Origin: JAMXLO01 sp963776505
Lineage (GTDB): Bacteria; Pseudomonadota; Alphaproteobacteria; Acetobacterales; Acetobacteraceae
Reading direction: 5' to 3'
DNA length: 64,000 bases
NCBI GenBank assembly: GCA_963776505.1
Contig: CAVZNH010000071.1
Span: 1 to 64,000 of the forward strand
Shown: piece after piece, positions 43,706 through 53,071 of the stretch
Position numbering within the stretch: position 1 is the stretch's first letter
How the letters are laid out: each line of letters begins with the position of its first letter
The notes under the pieces: generated by a model
Database searches by the model: none
The model's input: the letters and a program-made list of their open reading frames with translations, nothing else
Told to the model about the DNA's origin: nothing
Made by a program: the position numbers and the translations under genes

Positions 43706-44759
43706 ATGGAATTCGGCATGTTCCACGAGTTTCAGCGGGTGCCGGGACAGACCGAGGAGGAGGCATTCACCGAATCCTTCGAGCAGGTGGACGCGGCGGA
43801 ACGCTACGGCCTCGACGTGATGTGGCTGGCCGAACTGCACACCGCGCCGGAGCGATCGGTGCTGGCCTCGCCGCTGATGATCGCCACCGCGATCGCCGCG
43901 CGCACCAAGCGGATGAAGATCGGCACCGCGGTGCAGGTGCTGCCGCTGTGCCATCCGCTGCAGCTCGCCGAGGAGGCGGCGACCGTGGATCAGATCAGCC
44001 ATGGGCGGCTGATCTTCGGCGTCGGGCGCAGCGGATTTCCGCGCGTCTATCAGGCGTATGGCGTGTCGTATGCCGAGAGCCGCGAGCGGTTCGTCGAGGT
44101 GCTGGAGATCCTCAAGCGCGCCTGGACGCAGGATCGCTTCAGCTTCGACGGCAAGTACTATCACTTCAACGACGTGTACCTGGTGCCGAAGCCGTACCAG
44201 AAGCCGTATCCGGAGATCCGCGTCGCGGCGACCAGTCCGGACACCTATCCGGCCAACGGTGCGGCGGGCCATCCGATCTTCTGTGCCACGCGGTTGGGCG
44301 ATCTGTCGGAGCTCGGGCCGAACCTGGCGGCGTATCGCGAAGGCTGGGCTGCGCGGTGGCCACCCCGGCGACGGCCAGGTGTTCATGCGCGTGCCGGTCT
44401 ATGTCGCACCGACCGAGCAGCGCGCGCGGTCAGAGCCGGAAGAGAGCGTGATGCACTTCTACCGCTATCTCGGTCAGCGCATCGAGGAGTCTGCCAGCCT
44501 GGACGGTGCGCGCGCCATCGAGAACCGCGCCGCACGGGGGCAGCGGCTGCAGAACATCACCTACGACGAGGTGCTGGGCAGCAAGATCATCGTCGGAACG
44601 CCGCAGCAGGTGGTGGATCGGCTCAGCGAACTGCGCGAGAAACTGGGGCTGAGCGGCATCCTGGCGGAGATGAACTGCGGCAACCGCATCCCGCACCAGC
44701 AGGTGCTGACTTCGCTGCAACTGCTGTGCGAGGAGGTGATTCCGAAGTTCAAATCGTGA
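43706..44759 (+). CDS. LLM-class flavin-dependent monooxygenase (first), one apparent frameshift
   Basis: The bacterial-luciferase-like (LLM) frame opens MEFGMFHEFQRVPGQTEEEA and has LAELHTAPERSVLASPLMIA, LPLCHPLQLAEEAATVDQIS and GRLIFGVGRSGFPRVYQAYG. It breaks near 44355. The next frame gives GDGQVFMRVPVYVAPTEQRA, VLGSKIIVGTPQQVVDRLSE and CGNRIPHQQVLTSLQLL. One surplus base restores 350 residues. LLM enzymes use FMN or F420 to oxygenate small substrates; this one is unassigned. It follows the dehydrogenase closely. Confidence 0.87.
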
Positions 44760-44782
44760 GGGCCGTCCCCTCCCCCTGACCC

Positions 44783-44804
44783 CCTCCCGCAAGGGGAGCG
44801 GGAG
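44783..44804. repeat. GC-rich REP-like sequence after the LLM gene
   Basis: Contains CCCTCCCGCAAGGGG, the same core as the large palindrome at 62718-62790, in the short gap between convergent LLM and dnaN genes. It may form a small hairpin (CTCCCGC...GCGGGAG). Confidence 0.5.
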
Positions 44805-44815
44805 ATCGCGGGCGT

Positions 44816-45941
44816 CTACACCCGCATCGGCATCAGCACGTATAGCGCGCTGGCGTCCGCGGCGTCGCGCACCACCGTCGGCGCCGAACCGTCCGAAAAG
44901 CGGAATTCGACGTCACCCTCGATCTGATCGGTGATGTCGTTCAGGTAGCGCGCCTGGAAGCCGATCTCCAGCGGGCCGGCCTCATAGGTGACGTGATCGG
45001 AATCCAGTTCCTCGGTCGCGGTCCCCTGCTCCGGGCTGGCCGCCGACAGCACCAGCAGATCGCGCGCCAGCGACAGCTTCACCGGACGCGACCGTTCGGC
45101 GGAGATCGCCGCCACCCGGCCGACCGCATCGGCGAAATCCTTCTTGCCGACGCGCAGCACCTTGTCGTTGCCACGCGGGATCACCCGGTCGTATTCGGGG
45201 AATGTGCCGTCGATCAGCTTGCTGGTCAGCAGCACCGCATCGGCGTGGAACTGGATGCGGGTGTCTGACAGTGCGACCTCCACGTTGCCGGTCACTTCGT
45301 CCAGCAGCTTGCGCAGTTCGTTCACCGTCTTGCGCGGGATGATCACGCCCGGCATCGAGCCGGCGCCTTCCGGCAGCGGCTCCTCCACCCGAGCCAGCCG
45401 ATGTCCGTCGGTCGCGACCGCGCGCAGCACGCGCGTACCCTCGCTTTCGGCGGCATGCAGATAGATGCCGTTCAGGTAGTAGCGCGTCTCTTCGGTGCTG
45501 ATGGCGAATCGCGTGCGGTCGATCAGGCCACGCAGCACCTGCGCAGACAGATTGAACCGGTGCGGCAGCGCTCCCGCGGTCATCGAGGGAAAGTCTTCGG
45601 TCGGCAGCACCACAAGGCTGGTCGAGTACCGCCCCGATCGCAGCGCCAAGCTGCGCATCGCCGCCCGGGTGGTCTAGCTCCACCTCGGCACCGTCCGGCA
45701 GCTTGCGGACGATTTCGTACAGCGTCGCCGCGGGGGCGGTGCAGGAGCCGTTGCGCGTGGTGCTGGCCGGAACGTCCTCGACGATGGCGATCTCCATGTC
45801 GGTGGCGGTCAGCGTCAGTTTGCCGTCGCGCACGGCGAGCATCACGTTGGCCAGGATCGGAATGGTGTTGCGGCGCTCCACCACGCTCTGCACGTGGGCG
45901 AGTGCCTTCAGCAGCGTAGCCCGGTCGGCCTTCAGCTTCAT
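44816..45941 (-). CDS. dnaN: DNA polymerase III beta subunit (sliding clamp), one apparent frameshift
   Basis: DnaN is the essential clamp that tethers replicative polymerase. The first frame reads MKLKADRATLLKALAHVQSV, RRNTIPILANVMLAV and ATLYEIVRKLPDGAEVELDH. The frame changes near 45668 and resumes LALRSGRYSTSLVVLPTEDF, FAISTEETRYYLNGIYLHAA and the C-terminal LYVLMPMRV. The span is 1126 nt; removing one base gives 375 codons, the normal length. ATG 45941 fits other DnaN N-termini better than 45950. It lies 123 bp after dnaA. A true frameshift would be lethal. Confidence 0.94.
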
Positions 45942-46064
45942 GGCATCCAATCCTCACAGGGCCGGGTTACAGGGCGCCCAGGCGAATCCATTGCGCGCAC
46001 TGTAGCAATGACGCGGTCCGGCGGGGAAGGCCGATCGCGCGGTGGCCGCGTACTCGGCGCCGAC

Positions 46065-47495
46065 TCAGGATTCCAGCAAACGGCGGAGCAGTTCCACGTC
46101 CTCGGCGAAGACGGCGTCCCGGGTCATCAGCTCGCCGACGCGGGAGACCGCGTGCATCACCGTGGTGTGGTCGCGATTGCCGAAGCGACGGCCGATCTCT
46201 GGCAGGCTGCGCTGGGTAAGCTGCTTGGCCAGGTACATCGCCACCTGCCGCGGCCGGGCGACCGCACGGGCGCGCCGCGCCGACGACATGTCGGTCAGCC
46301 GGATGGAAAAGTGCTCCGCGACCCGCTTCTGGATCTCTTCGATGCTCACCCGCCGGTCGTGCGCCTTCAGCACGTCGTGCAGCACCTCCTGCGCGCCTTC
46401 CACAGTCACCGTTCGGCCGAACAGCTTGGCGTGCGCGATCAGTCGGTTCAGCGCGCCTTCCAGTTCACGCACGTTGCTGGTGATCTTATGGGCGAGAAAG
46501 TCCATCACCTTGGCGGGCACCGCGACACCGAGCCGTGCCGCTTTCGCCTCCAGGATCGAAATGCGCAGCTCGAAGGTGGTGGCGTGCAGATCCGCCACCA
46601 TGCCATAGCCGAGCCGGGTGCGCAGCCGATCGTCCAGTCCCGAGAGATCGGACGGCGACTTGTCGGCCGACACCACGATCTGCTTGCCGACATCCACCAG
46701 CGCGTTGAAGGTGTGGAAGAATTCTTCCTGCGTATTGTCCTTGCCGATCAGGAACTGCAGGTCGTCGATCATCAGCACATCGACGCTGCGGAGCTGTTCC
46801 TTGAACTGCATGGTCGACTGGCTGCGGATGGCGGCGATGAAGCGGTACATGAACTTCTCGGCCGACATGTAGGTGACCGAGACCGCACGCCCGACGCCGC
46901 TGTTGCCGCGTGCCACCAGTTCCCAGGCGATGGCGTGCATCAGATGCGTCTTGCCGAGGCCGACGCCGCCATACAGGAACAGCGGATTGAAGCCGGGGCT
47001 GGATGGTGCCTCGGCGACCCGTCGCGCGCACGCATGAGCGAACTCATTGGGCTTGCCGACCACAAAGGCATCGAAGGTGAAGCGCGGATCGATGGTCAAT
47101 TCGGGACGCTGATCCATCCGTTCCTCAAGCCGATTCGGGACCACGGTATGCGGCACGGCTGTCGTTGCGAGACTTTCAGCCAGTCCAGCCCCGGGTACGG
47201 CCTCGCCGCCAACCCGAATATCGACCCGACGGACGGTCGGGTTCTCTTCATGCCATAATGAATTCAATCTATCACCGTATCGGCTTCTCACCCAGTCGCA
47301 TAGAAACCGCGTTGGCAATAGCACGGTGATCTCATCGCCGTCGATTCCGGCGAAGGTCATCTGGCGCAACCAATTGCGATATTCGAGTTCGCCCACTTCA
47401 CTTTGCAGTCGACCGCGGATGCGTGCCCATTGGGTCGGCAACTGCGAAATGTCCGCGAATGAGTGTTCAATGGTCGCGGACAAATCGTGTTCCAT
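46065..47495 (-). CDS. dnaA: Chromosomal replication initiator DnaA
   Basis: A 476-residue DnaA with all four domains: domain I (LPTQWARIRGRLQSEVGELE), a short linker, the AAA+ domain III with Walker A YGGVGLGKTHLMHAIAWEL (176-183), Walker B DVLMIDDLQFLIG and sensor DDRLRTRLGYGMV. Domain IV has the DnaA-box-binding motif RRFGNRDHTTVMHAVSRVGE. ATG 47495 is chosen because GGGGAG lies eight bases upstream; GTG 47516 would add seven residues. It is transcribed ahead of dnaN. Confidence 0.96.
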   Translation of the reverse strand: MEHDLSATIEHSFADISQLPTQWARIRGRLQSEVGELEYRNWLRQMTFAGIDGDEITVLLPTRFLCDWVRSRYGDRLNSLWHEENPTVRRVDIRVGGEAVPGAGLAESLATTAVPHTVVPNRLEERMDQRPELTIDPRFTFDAFVVGKPNEFAHACARRVAEAPSSPGFNPLFLYGGVGLGKTHLMHAIAWELVARGNSGVGRAVSVTYMSAEKFMYRFIAAIRSQSTMQFKEQLRSVDVLMIDDLQFLIGKDNTQEEFFHTFNALVDVGKQIVVSADKSPSDLSGLDDRLRTRLGYGMVADLHATTFELRISILEAKAARLGVAVPAKVMDFLAHKITSNVRELEGALNRLIAHAKLFGRTVTVEGAQEVLHDVLKAHDRRVSIEEIQKRVAEHFSIRLTDMSSARRARAVARPRQVAMYLAKQLTQRSLPEIGRRFGNRDHTTVMHAVSRVGELMTRDAVFAEDVELLRRLLES

Positions 47496-47862
47496 ACGGT
47501 CGCTCCCCGACGCCACGAACCGAGCTTCAGCACGACGGTCTTATCGCCGCCGCTAGACGAGACGCTCACCGTCGATTCCGACGGCAGGCCGATAGATCAA
47601 GAGATTTACGGACCATCGACAGGACTGCCGATACAAAATTCATTATGTCATGTCTACGAAAACAGGGGCAATGGAAATCTATCTACGGAAAGAGGCCAAA
47701 AGTAAAAAGCAACAAGATTGCCGGTCGGTGTGGATAGTACTGTGGACGCATGGAGTATAAAAAATCAACGCAGCCCGCAGTCGTTGTTCCGCTCACGATG
47801 CAAGCGGCTGCCACCCATTCCTGACGGCATCGCGACCCGGACTACCCGAGCCGCGGCAGCGA
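47496..47862. other. Candidate oriC-like region upstream of dnaA
   Basis: This 367-bp gap between dnaA and rpsT is more A+T-rich than the rest (for example GTATAAAAAATCAACG). It holds TGTGGATAG (47736-47744 area), one mismatch from a DnaA box, and a weaker TGTGGACG nearby. Origins often lie beside dnaA, but alphaproteobacteria vary (Caulobacter uses another locus). The evidence is weak. Confidence 0.3.
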
Positions 47863-48132
47863 TCAGCCCGCCGGTATCGCCTTGATCCGCGCGGACAGCC
47901 GCGACAGTTTGCGAGCAACCGTGTTGCGATGGGTCACGTGCTTGCCGGCGGCACGCTGCATCTCAGGCTGCGCCGCACGCAATGCGTCACCGGCCGCCTC
48001 CTTGTTGCCGCTGGCGATCGCGAGTTCGACTTTCTTGACGAAGGTCCGCATGCGCGATTTGCGCGCCTGATTGCGCTCCGTGCGGCGTTTGGTCTGCCGA
48101 TTGCGCTTGCGCGCGGAAGCCGTGTTGGCCAT
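47863..48132 (-). CDS. rpsT: 30S ribosomal protein S20
   Basis: An 89-residue very basic S20 that binds the 5' domain of 16S rRNA. The start MANTASARKRNRQTKRRTER and the middle KSRMRTFVKKVELAIASGNK are standard, as is the end LSRLSARIKAIPAG. It lies upstream of dnaA on the same strand, a common alphaproteobacterial arrangement. Confidence 0.97.
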   Translation of the reverse strand: MANTASARKRNRQTKRRTERNQARKSRMRTFVKKVELAIASGNKEAAGDALRAAQPEMQRAAGKHVTHRNTVARKLSRLSARIKAIPAG

Positions 48133-48666
48133 TCAATCCTGCCGCTTCGTCGAACACAAATGCCCCGGTTGCTGGCCACGCCGGCCCCCGGGGTGGCAGT
48201 CTTCTATGCATCACCCGTCCCCGAGTCAAGGAACCCTCCGGCACCTGCGCGACGGGACCCGGAGCACCTCTTGCGCAATGGCACCAAACGCAATTCCGCA
48301 GTGGCCGTGGCCCGTACGCGCGGGGGCTTGCCAGCATTCACGGTTGAACGCGGTCACTGTCACGGTGGTCGATCGACTGATCAGACGTGGGTCGGTCTTG
48401 CCGCCAAATCGCAAGAGGAAGAAGCGCGGTAAGGGCGGCATCGAAGCCGCGATGTACCGCCTCTGACGCTGTCGGATGCCGCAGAACCGCCACTGCACAT
48501 TAGCGCGTCGCTGATGCTGTCATAACGGTCGAGGCCGGTGGCGTTGTGCGTCCCCGCATGTCGACGCAATCACCGGATGCAGCGATCCTCGCGGCTGCTA
48601 CCCTAGTGCTTGACGCGTCCATTCAATCGACGCCCGACCATACGGACGACGATCGGGCGCAGAGGG
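48133..48666. other. Intergenic region upstream of rpsT
   Basis: About 530 bp between rpsT and the GMC gene, both on the minus strand. Open frames here have unnatural composition and no ribosome binding site. I see no tRNA, terminator or repeat that can be named. The part next to 48133 should carry the rpsT promoter. Confidence 0.4.
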
Positions 48667-50289
48667 TCACGCCGCCATGCGCTGTTGCTGGCGCACCAGA
48701 TCGGCAGCCTTCTCGCCGATCATGATCGTCGCGGCATTGGTGTTGCCGGAAATCACCGTCGGCATGATCGACGCATCGACCACGCGAACACCCTCAATGC
48801 CGTGCACGTGCAGTTCGGGATCCACCACCGCCATCGGATCGACGCCCATCTTGCACGTGCTGGTTGGGTGGAACACGGTGCCTCCGGTGTTCCTCGCATG
48901 CTCCAACAACTGTTCGTCCGTCTGCACCGCCGTGCCTGGCTGGTATTCCTCCGAGATGAAGTGCTGCATGTACGACGTGGCGAGGACGCGTCGGCCGATC
49001 TTCAGGCCATCGACCATGGCGCGGCGATCGGTCTCTGTCGCCAGATAATTCGGATACATTGCGGGCGGATCGGAGGGATTTCCCGATTTCAGCCTGATCT
49101 CGCCACGGCTTTCGGGGCGAAGCTGGTAGACGGTGAGTCCGAAGCCCGACCATGGATGCAGTCCATCCTGCAGCCGGTCGGAACTGAACGGGGCCACGGA
49201 AATCTTCACATCCGGCGTTGCAAGCCCTTCGCGCGTGCGCACGAACAGCGCCGCAGGGCCGGCCGCCATGGTGAGCGGGCCAGTGCGGAACAGATAGTAC
49301 TGCAACCCGACCTTCAGCTTCTTCACGCTGCTCTGCATCACGTCGTTGACGGTGATCGGCAGGCGGCACTTCAGCTTGATCGGCGCCGAGTAGTGATCCT
49401 GCAGGCTCTGGCCGACGCCCGGCAGATGGTTGACCAGAGGGATTCCGAACTGTGCGAGCTGATCCTGCGGGCCGACGCCGGACAGCAACAGAAGCTGAGG
49501 TGAGTTCACAGCGCCGCCGCACAGGATCACTTCGCGGGTTGCTCGTACGGTGCGCGGCTGGCCATTTTCGCGGAATGCGACGCCGACGGCGCGCCGGCCG
49601 TCGAACAGTACCTTCTCGGCCAGCGCGCCGGTGATGACTCGAAGGTTCGGCCGGGTACGCACGGGGTGCAGGTAGCCGACCGCCGTGGAGCAGCGCTTGC
49701 CGTTGCGCGTGGTCGTCTGGTGGTAGCCGACGCCGTCCTGCTTCGCGCCGTTGAAGTCGTCGTTGCGCGGATAGCCGAGTTCCATGGCACCCTTGATGAA
49801 TGCCTCGCAGATCGGATGGTGCTCCGATGTGTCCGACACGCAGAGCGGACCGCCAGTGCTGTGAAACTCGTCAGTGCCACGGGTCTGGTGCTGGGCGCGT
49901 TTGAAATAGGGCAGCACGTCGGTCGACGACCAGCCGGTGTTGCCGAGCTGGCGCCAGAGGTCGAAGTCCTCATGCTGCCCGCGGATGTAGACCATGCCGT
50001 TGATCGACGAGGAGCCGCCGAGCACCTTGCCTCGGGGCCAGAAGATGCTTCTGCCGTTTGCGCCGGGATCTGGCTCCGCCTGATAGCACCAGTTCACCGA
50101 GGCGTCGGCGAAGGTTTTGCCGTAGCCGAGAGGGATATGGATCCAGCGGTTGCGATCCTCGCCACCGGCTTCGAGCAGCACCACGCGGGTTGACGGGTCT
50201 TCCGAGAGCCGGGTCGCCATTACGCAGCCGGCGGAACCAGCACCAACCACGACGAAATCAGCTTCGAAATCATACTGTTGATTGGCCAT
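48667..50289 (-). CDS. GMC-family oxidoreductase / choline dehydrogenase-like (second)
   Basis: A 540-residue GMC enzyme. FAD-binding VVVGAGSAGCVMATRLSEDP, GMC signatures RGKVLGGSSSINGMVYIRG and GGAVNSPQLLLLSGVGPQDQ, catalytic His in FHPTSTCKMGVDPM and Asn in SGNTNAATIMIGEKAA. This type includes choline, glucose and alkanol dehydrogenases; the substrate is not set by these motifs. It is the last gene of a minus-strand run that begins with a TPP enzyme at 54855. Confidence 0.92.
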   Translation of the reverse strand: MANQQYDFEADFVVVGAGSAGCVMATRLSEDPSTRVVLLEAGGEDRNRWIHIPLGYGKTFADASVNWCYQAEPDPGANGRSIFWPRGKVLGGSSSINGMVYIRGQHEDFDLWRQLGNTGWSSTDVLPYFKRAQHQTRGTDEFHSTGGPLCVSDTSEHHPICEAFIKGAMELGYPRNDDFNGAKQDGVGYHQTTTRNGKRCSTAVGYLHPVRTRPNLRVITGALAEKVLFDGRRAVGVAFRENGQPRTVRATREVILCGGAVNSPQLLLLSGVGPQDQLAQFGIPLVNHLPGVGQSLQDHYSAPIKLKCRLPITVNDVMQSSVKKLKVGLQYYLFRTGPLTMAAGPAALFVRTREGLATPDVKISVAPFSSDRLQDGLHPWSGFGLTVYQLRPESRGEIRLKSGNPSDPPAMYPNYLATETDRRAMVDGLKIGRRVLATSYMQHFISEEYQPGTAVQTDEQLLEHARNTGGTVFHPTSTCKMGVDPMAVVDPELHVHGIEGVRVVDASIMPTVISGNTNAATIMIGEKAADLVRQQQRMAA

Positions 50290-50314
50290 CCCGCATTCCC
50301 TTCGTCATGGCGCT

Positions 50315-50382
50315 GTCATTGCCCGGAGGGCAGGGCGCACCCACGATGGAGATTGCTTTGCCGCCGCGCTTCTCGCAATGAC
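50315..50382. repeat. Dispersed inverted-repeat element
   Basis: Ends GTCATTGC (50315-50322) and GCAATGAC (50375-50382) face each other around a GC-rich core with GGAGATTGCTTTGCC. The CATTGCGA/GCAATCTCC style resembles short palindromic dispersed repeats seen in many proteobacteria. It fills the gap between the GMC and LLM genes. Confidence 0.5.
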
Positions 50383-50397
50383 AGGGTGTGCGGCGGC

Positions 50398-51426
50398 TCA
50401 GCCTACCGCGCGCATCTCCGGCTCGGTGCGGAATGCCGGCATTACCTCCTTGGCGAAGCGGCGTAAATTCTCGCGCGAGGTGCCGCCGCCGTTCAGCAGG
50501 ATGTACTCCACACCCATGTCGCGCAGTTTTTCGACTTTGCGCGCGATCTCGTCGGGGTTGCCGTACAGCGCGCTTTCCTCGCTTGCGGCGCGGGTGTCGG
50601 AGAACGCCATGATGCTGGCGGTGTTGTTGCCGTCTGGCCGCTGCGAGATCGCGTGCAGCCGGCGCTGTCCTGCGATGCGACGATCCAGTGCCGCTTCCTT
50701 CTCGGCGTTGTCGCGCGCCACGTAGAAGGCGCGCGCGACGCCGACTTGGCTTGGATGGAAGACAAAGCCGTTCGCCCGGATCGCATCGCGGTAGGTCGCG
50801 AACCGGTTGCCGGTCTCGTCGAGCGAGGCGAACTGATCCAGCAGCAGATTATGACCGCGCCGCGCGACACGGCGGATCGATTCCGGATGGCCGGCCCCCT
50901 GCCAGAACGGCGGATGCGGCTTCTGGATGGTCGGTGGCTCGACGATGATGTCGTCAAATTGCCAGTATCTGCCGTGGAAAGAGAACCGCTCGTTCGAGGT
51001 CCACGCCTTGGTGATGATGTCGATCGCTTCCTCGAAGCGCGGCTCGGCCTCTTCCATGGGGATGCGGAAACCGACGAACTCGTTGTGGCGGTAACCCTTG
51101 CCGACGCCAAAATCCAGCCGTCCACCCGACAGCAGATCGACTGTCGCCGCCTGTTCGGCGAGCAGTACCGGATTGTGCCAGGGCAGCACGATTACCGCGG
51201 TGCCGAGGCGCAGCGTGCGCGTGCGCGCGCCGATCCATGTGAGCAGGTTCAGCGTCGCGGAGACCTGGCCGAAGCCTGTGAAATGGTGCTCGACGATGAA
51301 CGCGCTCTGATAGCCGAGCGCTTCGGCCTCGATGACGTATTCGATGTAATCCTTGAAGCCTGCCGCGCTGTCCACGTCTGGGCCGCCGCGCTGCGCCTGC
51401 GCTGCGCCGAAGAGTCCGAACTGCAT
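50398..51426 (-). CDS. LLM-class flavin-dependent oxidoreductase (second)
   Basis: A 342-residue luciferase-like monooxygenase: MQFGLFGAAQAQRGGP, YQSAFIVEHHFTGFGQVSAT, VIVLPWHNPVLLAEQAATVD and LLSGGRLDFGVGKGYRHNEF. A C-terminal half gives VEYILLNGGGTSRENLRRFA. Uninterrupted. It lies 109 bp upstream of the GMC gene and 45 bp downstream of the esterase on the same strand. Its substrate is unknown. Confidence 0.88.
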   Translation of the reverse strand: MQFGLFGAAQAQRGGPDVDSAAGFKDYIEYVIEAEALGYQSAFIVEHHFTGFGQVSATLNLLTWIGARTRTLRLGTAVIVLPWHNPVLLAEQAATVDLLSGGRLDFGVGKGYRHNEFVGFRIPMEEAEPRFEEAIDIITKAWTSNERFSFHGRYWQFDDIIVEPPTIQKPHPPFWQGAGHPESIRRVARRGHNLLLDQFASLDETGNRFATYRDAIRANGFVFHPSQVGVARAFYVARDNAEKEAALDRRIAGQRRLHAISQRPDGNNTASIMAFSDTRAASEESALYGNPDEIARKVEKLRDMGVEYILLNGGGTSRENLRRFAKEVMPAFRTEPEMRAVG

Positions 51427-51470
51427 GCTGCTGCTCCGTTGTCGGGCGAGAGATTATCCCGATGCGACGG

Positions 51471-52397
51471 CTATTGAAATATCTGCCGCAGCCATTGGCA
51501 GGACTCCGCCATCGCCTCAGCCGCCTTGTCCACCCGGCCGACCCAGAAGAAGAAGCCGTGGTTCATGCCATCCCAACGCGAGGTGATCGCCGGCGTTCCC
51601 GCGGCGCGCAGCTTCTCGGCGTAGTGCTCGCCTTCATCACGCAGCGGGTCATATTCGGCGGTGACCACGAGAGCGGGCGGCAAGCGGCTCAGGTCACGTG
51701 CCCGCAACGGCGAAACATAGGGGTCTGCGGCCTCCAACGAATTGGTGAGGTAGTGGTCCCAGAACCAGACCATCGTGTCGCGTGTCAGCCCGTAGCCATC
51801 GGCGTTCTCGCGATAGGACGAGGTTCCCGGCGTGTGGTAATCGGCGACCGGGTAGATCAGCAGCTGCCCGATGAGGCAGGGGCCACCCTCATCGCGGATG
51901 CGCAGCGCTGCCGCGGCCGCGAGGTTTCCGCCTGCACTGTCGCCACACACCACGATCCTACCGGCATCGCCTTCAAGTTCGCTGGCGTGTTCGGCGGTCC
52001 AGCGCGTTGCAGCCACGCAATCGTCGAGGCCAGCAGGATACTTATGCTCGGGCGCCAGGCGGTAATCGACCGAGACCACGACGCAACCGGCGCCGGCACA
52101 TAGGTTCCGACACATGCCGTCATGTGTGTCCAGGCTGCACAGCACGAAGCCGCTGCCGTGGAAGAATGCCAGCAGCGGGAATGGTCCCTGGCCCACGGGA
52201 CGATAAATGCGCAACCGCAGGCTGCCGCCAGGACCCGTGATTGTGCGCCCTGTGACCGCAGCCACAGCGGCAGCCGGCGCCATGAGGCGGACACGCGCCT
52301 CATACTGCGCGCGCGCCTCGGGAACCGACAGCGTGTTGGTCGCTGGCACTCCGGTTCCCATGTCGAGCAAAGTCTGAATCTGGGGATCGACTGGCAT
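51471..52397 (-). CDS. Alpha/beta hydrolase, HSL-type esterase
   Basis: A 308-residue hormone-sensitive-lipase-family esterase. The oxyanion motif appears as AFFHGSGFVLCSLDTHD, with Ser replacing the third Gly of the usual HGGG. The nucleophile is in VVCGDSAGGNLAAAAALR, Asp in VTAEYDPLRDEGEHY and His in WDGMNHGFFFWVG. It hydrolyses short-chain esters or lactones. ATG 52397 follows the upstream stop by two bases, so it belongs to the TPP-EthD-esterase operon. Confidence 0.87.
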   Translation of the reverse strand: MPVDPQIQTLLDMGTGVPATNTLSVPEARAQYEARVRLMAPAAAVAAVTGRTITGPGGSLRLRIYRPVGQGPFPLLAFFHGSGFVLCSLDTHDGMCRNLCAGAGCVVVSVDYRLAPEHKYPAGLDDCVAATRWTAEHASELEGDAGRIVVCGDSAGGNLAAAAALRIRDEGGPCLIGQLLIYPVADYHTPGTSSYRENADGYGLTRDTMVWFWDHYLTNSLEAADPYVSPLRARDLSRLPPALVVTAEYDPLRDEGEHYAEKLRAAGTPAITSRWDGMNHGFFFWVGRVDKAAEAMAESCQWLRQIFQ

Positions 52398-52399
52398 CG

Positions 52400-53071
52400 C
52401 TAACGAGCCCTCGGCGTCACGGTGGTGGTGGTCATGGGAAAGTGCGTAATCGGTCCGGTGAACGGCGGGAACCGGTGGAACGAGGCGCGCATCTCGTGGC
52501 GCACCGGCGAATTGAGCGCCTCGGTCAGTGCCGCCTGATTGTCGAACACGACCTTGTTGCGCTGCATGTGCGCTGCGCGCGGCCACGGCAGTCCGCCGCA
52601 CCAATCTATACAGCTGTATATCTCGATCTGGCGGATGCCGGGAAATCGCGCCATGATCGGCGGATGATCCGCGATGTAGTGGGCGAGCCAGGTGGGCAGA
52701 TGGTCCGCGGGGCCCTCATAGGCGACCAGATAGGTGCAGGGAAGCTCGCCGGGCGGAGTGCGGAAGGTGGGGTCCGGCACAGGATAACGTCGCACCAGCA
52801 TCGCCTGCTGGACAGCGCCCCTGCCGCCCAGCGCAGCGAGCCCCTGGAGATGGCCATCCGCGGCTAGCGCTGCTTCAAGGTCCGCGATATCGTCGAAGTA
52901 GAGCTGTAGGCCAAGCTGTGGCGGCGGCCCATCGTCCAGATACGGATCGTTCGTGCGAGACGGCGTGAAGATCAGTCCCTGTCGCAGCGCCGGGGTCGCC
53001 GCGACGACGTCGGACAGCCACGCCAGTTCCGCCGGGGCATCGCCGAACAGCGCGAACCAGCAGACCGTCAC
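52400..53071 (-). CDS. Two-domain EthD/ABM-like dimeric barrel protein
   Basis: A 223-residue protein with two ferredoxin-like alpha-beta halves, the second with LVAYEGPADHLPTWLAHYIA, RFPGIRQIEIYSCIDW and NKVVFDNQAALTEAL. This looks like the EthD / antibiotic biosynthesis monooxygenase fold, often auxiliary to oxygenases. The function is not established. The GTG start overlaps the TPP-enzyme stop (GTGA), so they are co-translated. Confidence 0.65.
   Translation of the reverse strand: MTVCWFALFGDAPAELAWLSDVVAATPALRQGLIFTPSRTNDPYLDDGPPPQLGLQLYFDDIADLEAALAADGHLQGLAALGGRGAVQQAMLVRRYPVPDPTFRTPPGELPCTYLVAYEGPADHLPTWLAHYIADHPPIMARFPGIRQIEIYSCIDWCGGLPWPRAAHMQRNKVVFDNQAALTEALNSPVRHEMRASFHRFPPFTGPITHFPMTTTTVTPRAR

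Noticed and set aside
48226..48498. A 90-residue minus-strand frame upstream of rpsT.
   Set aside because: No protein-like pattern and no start signal.
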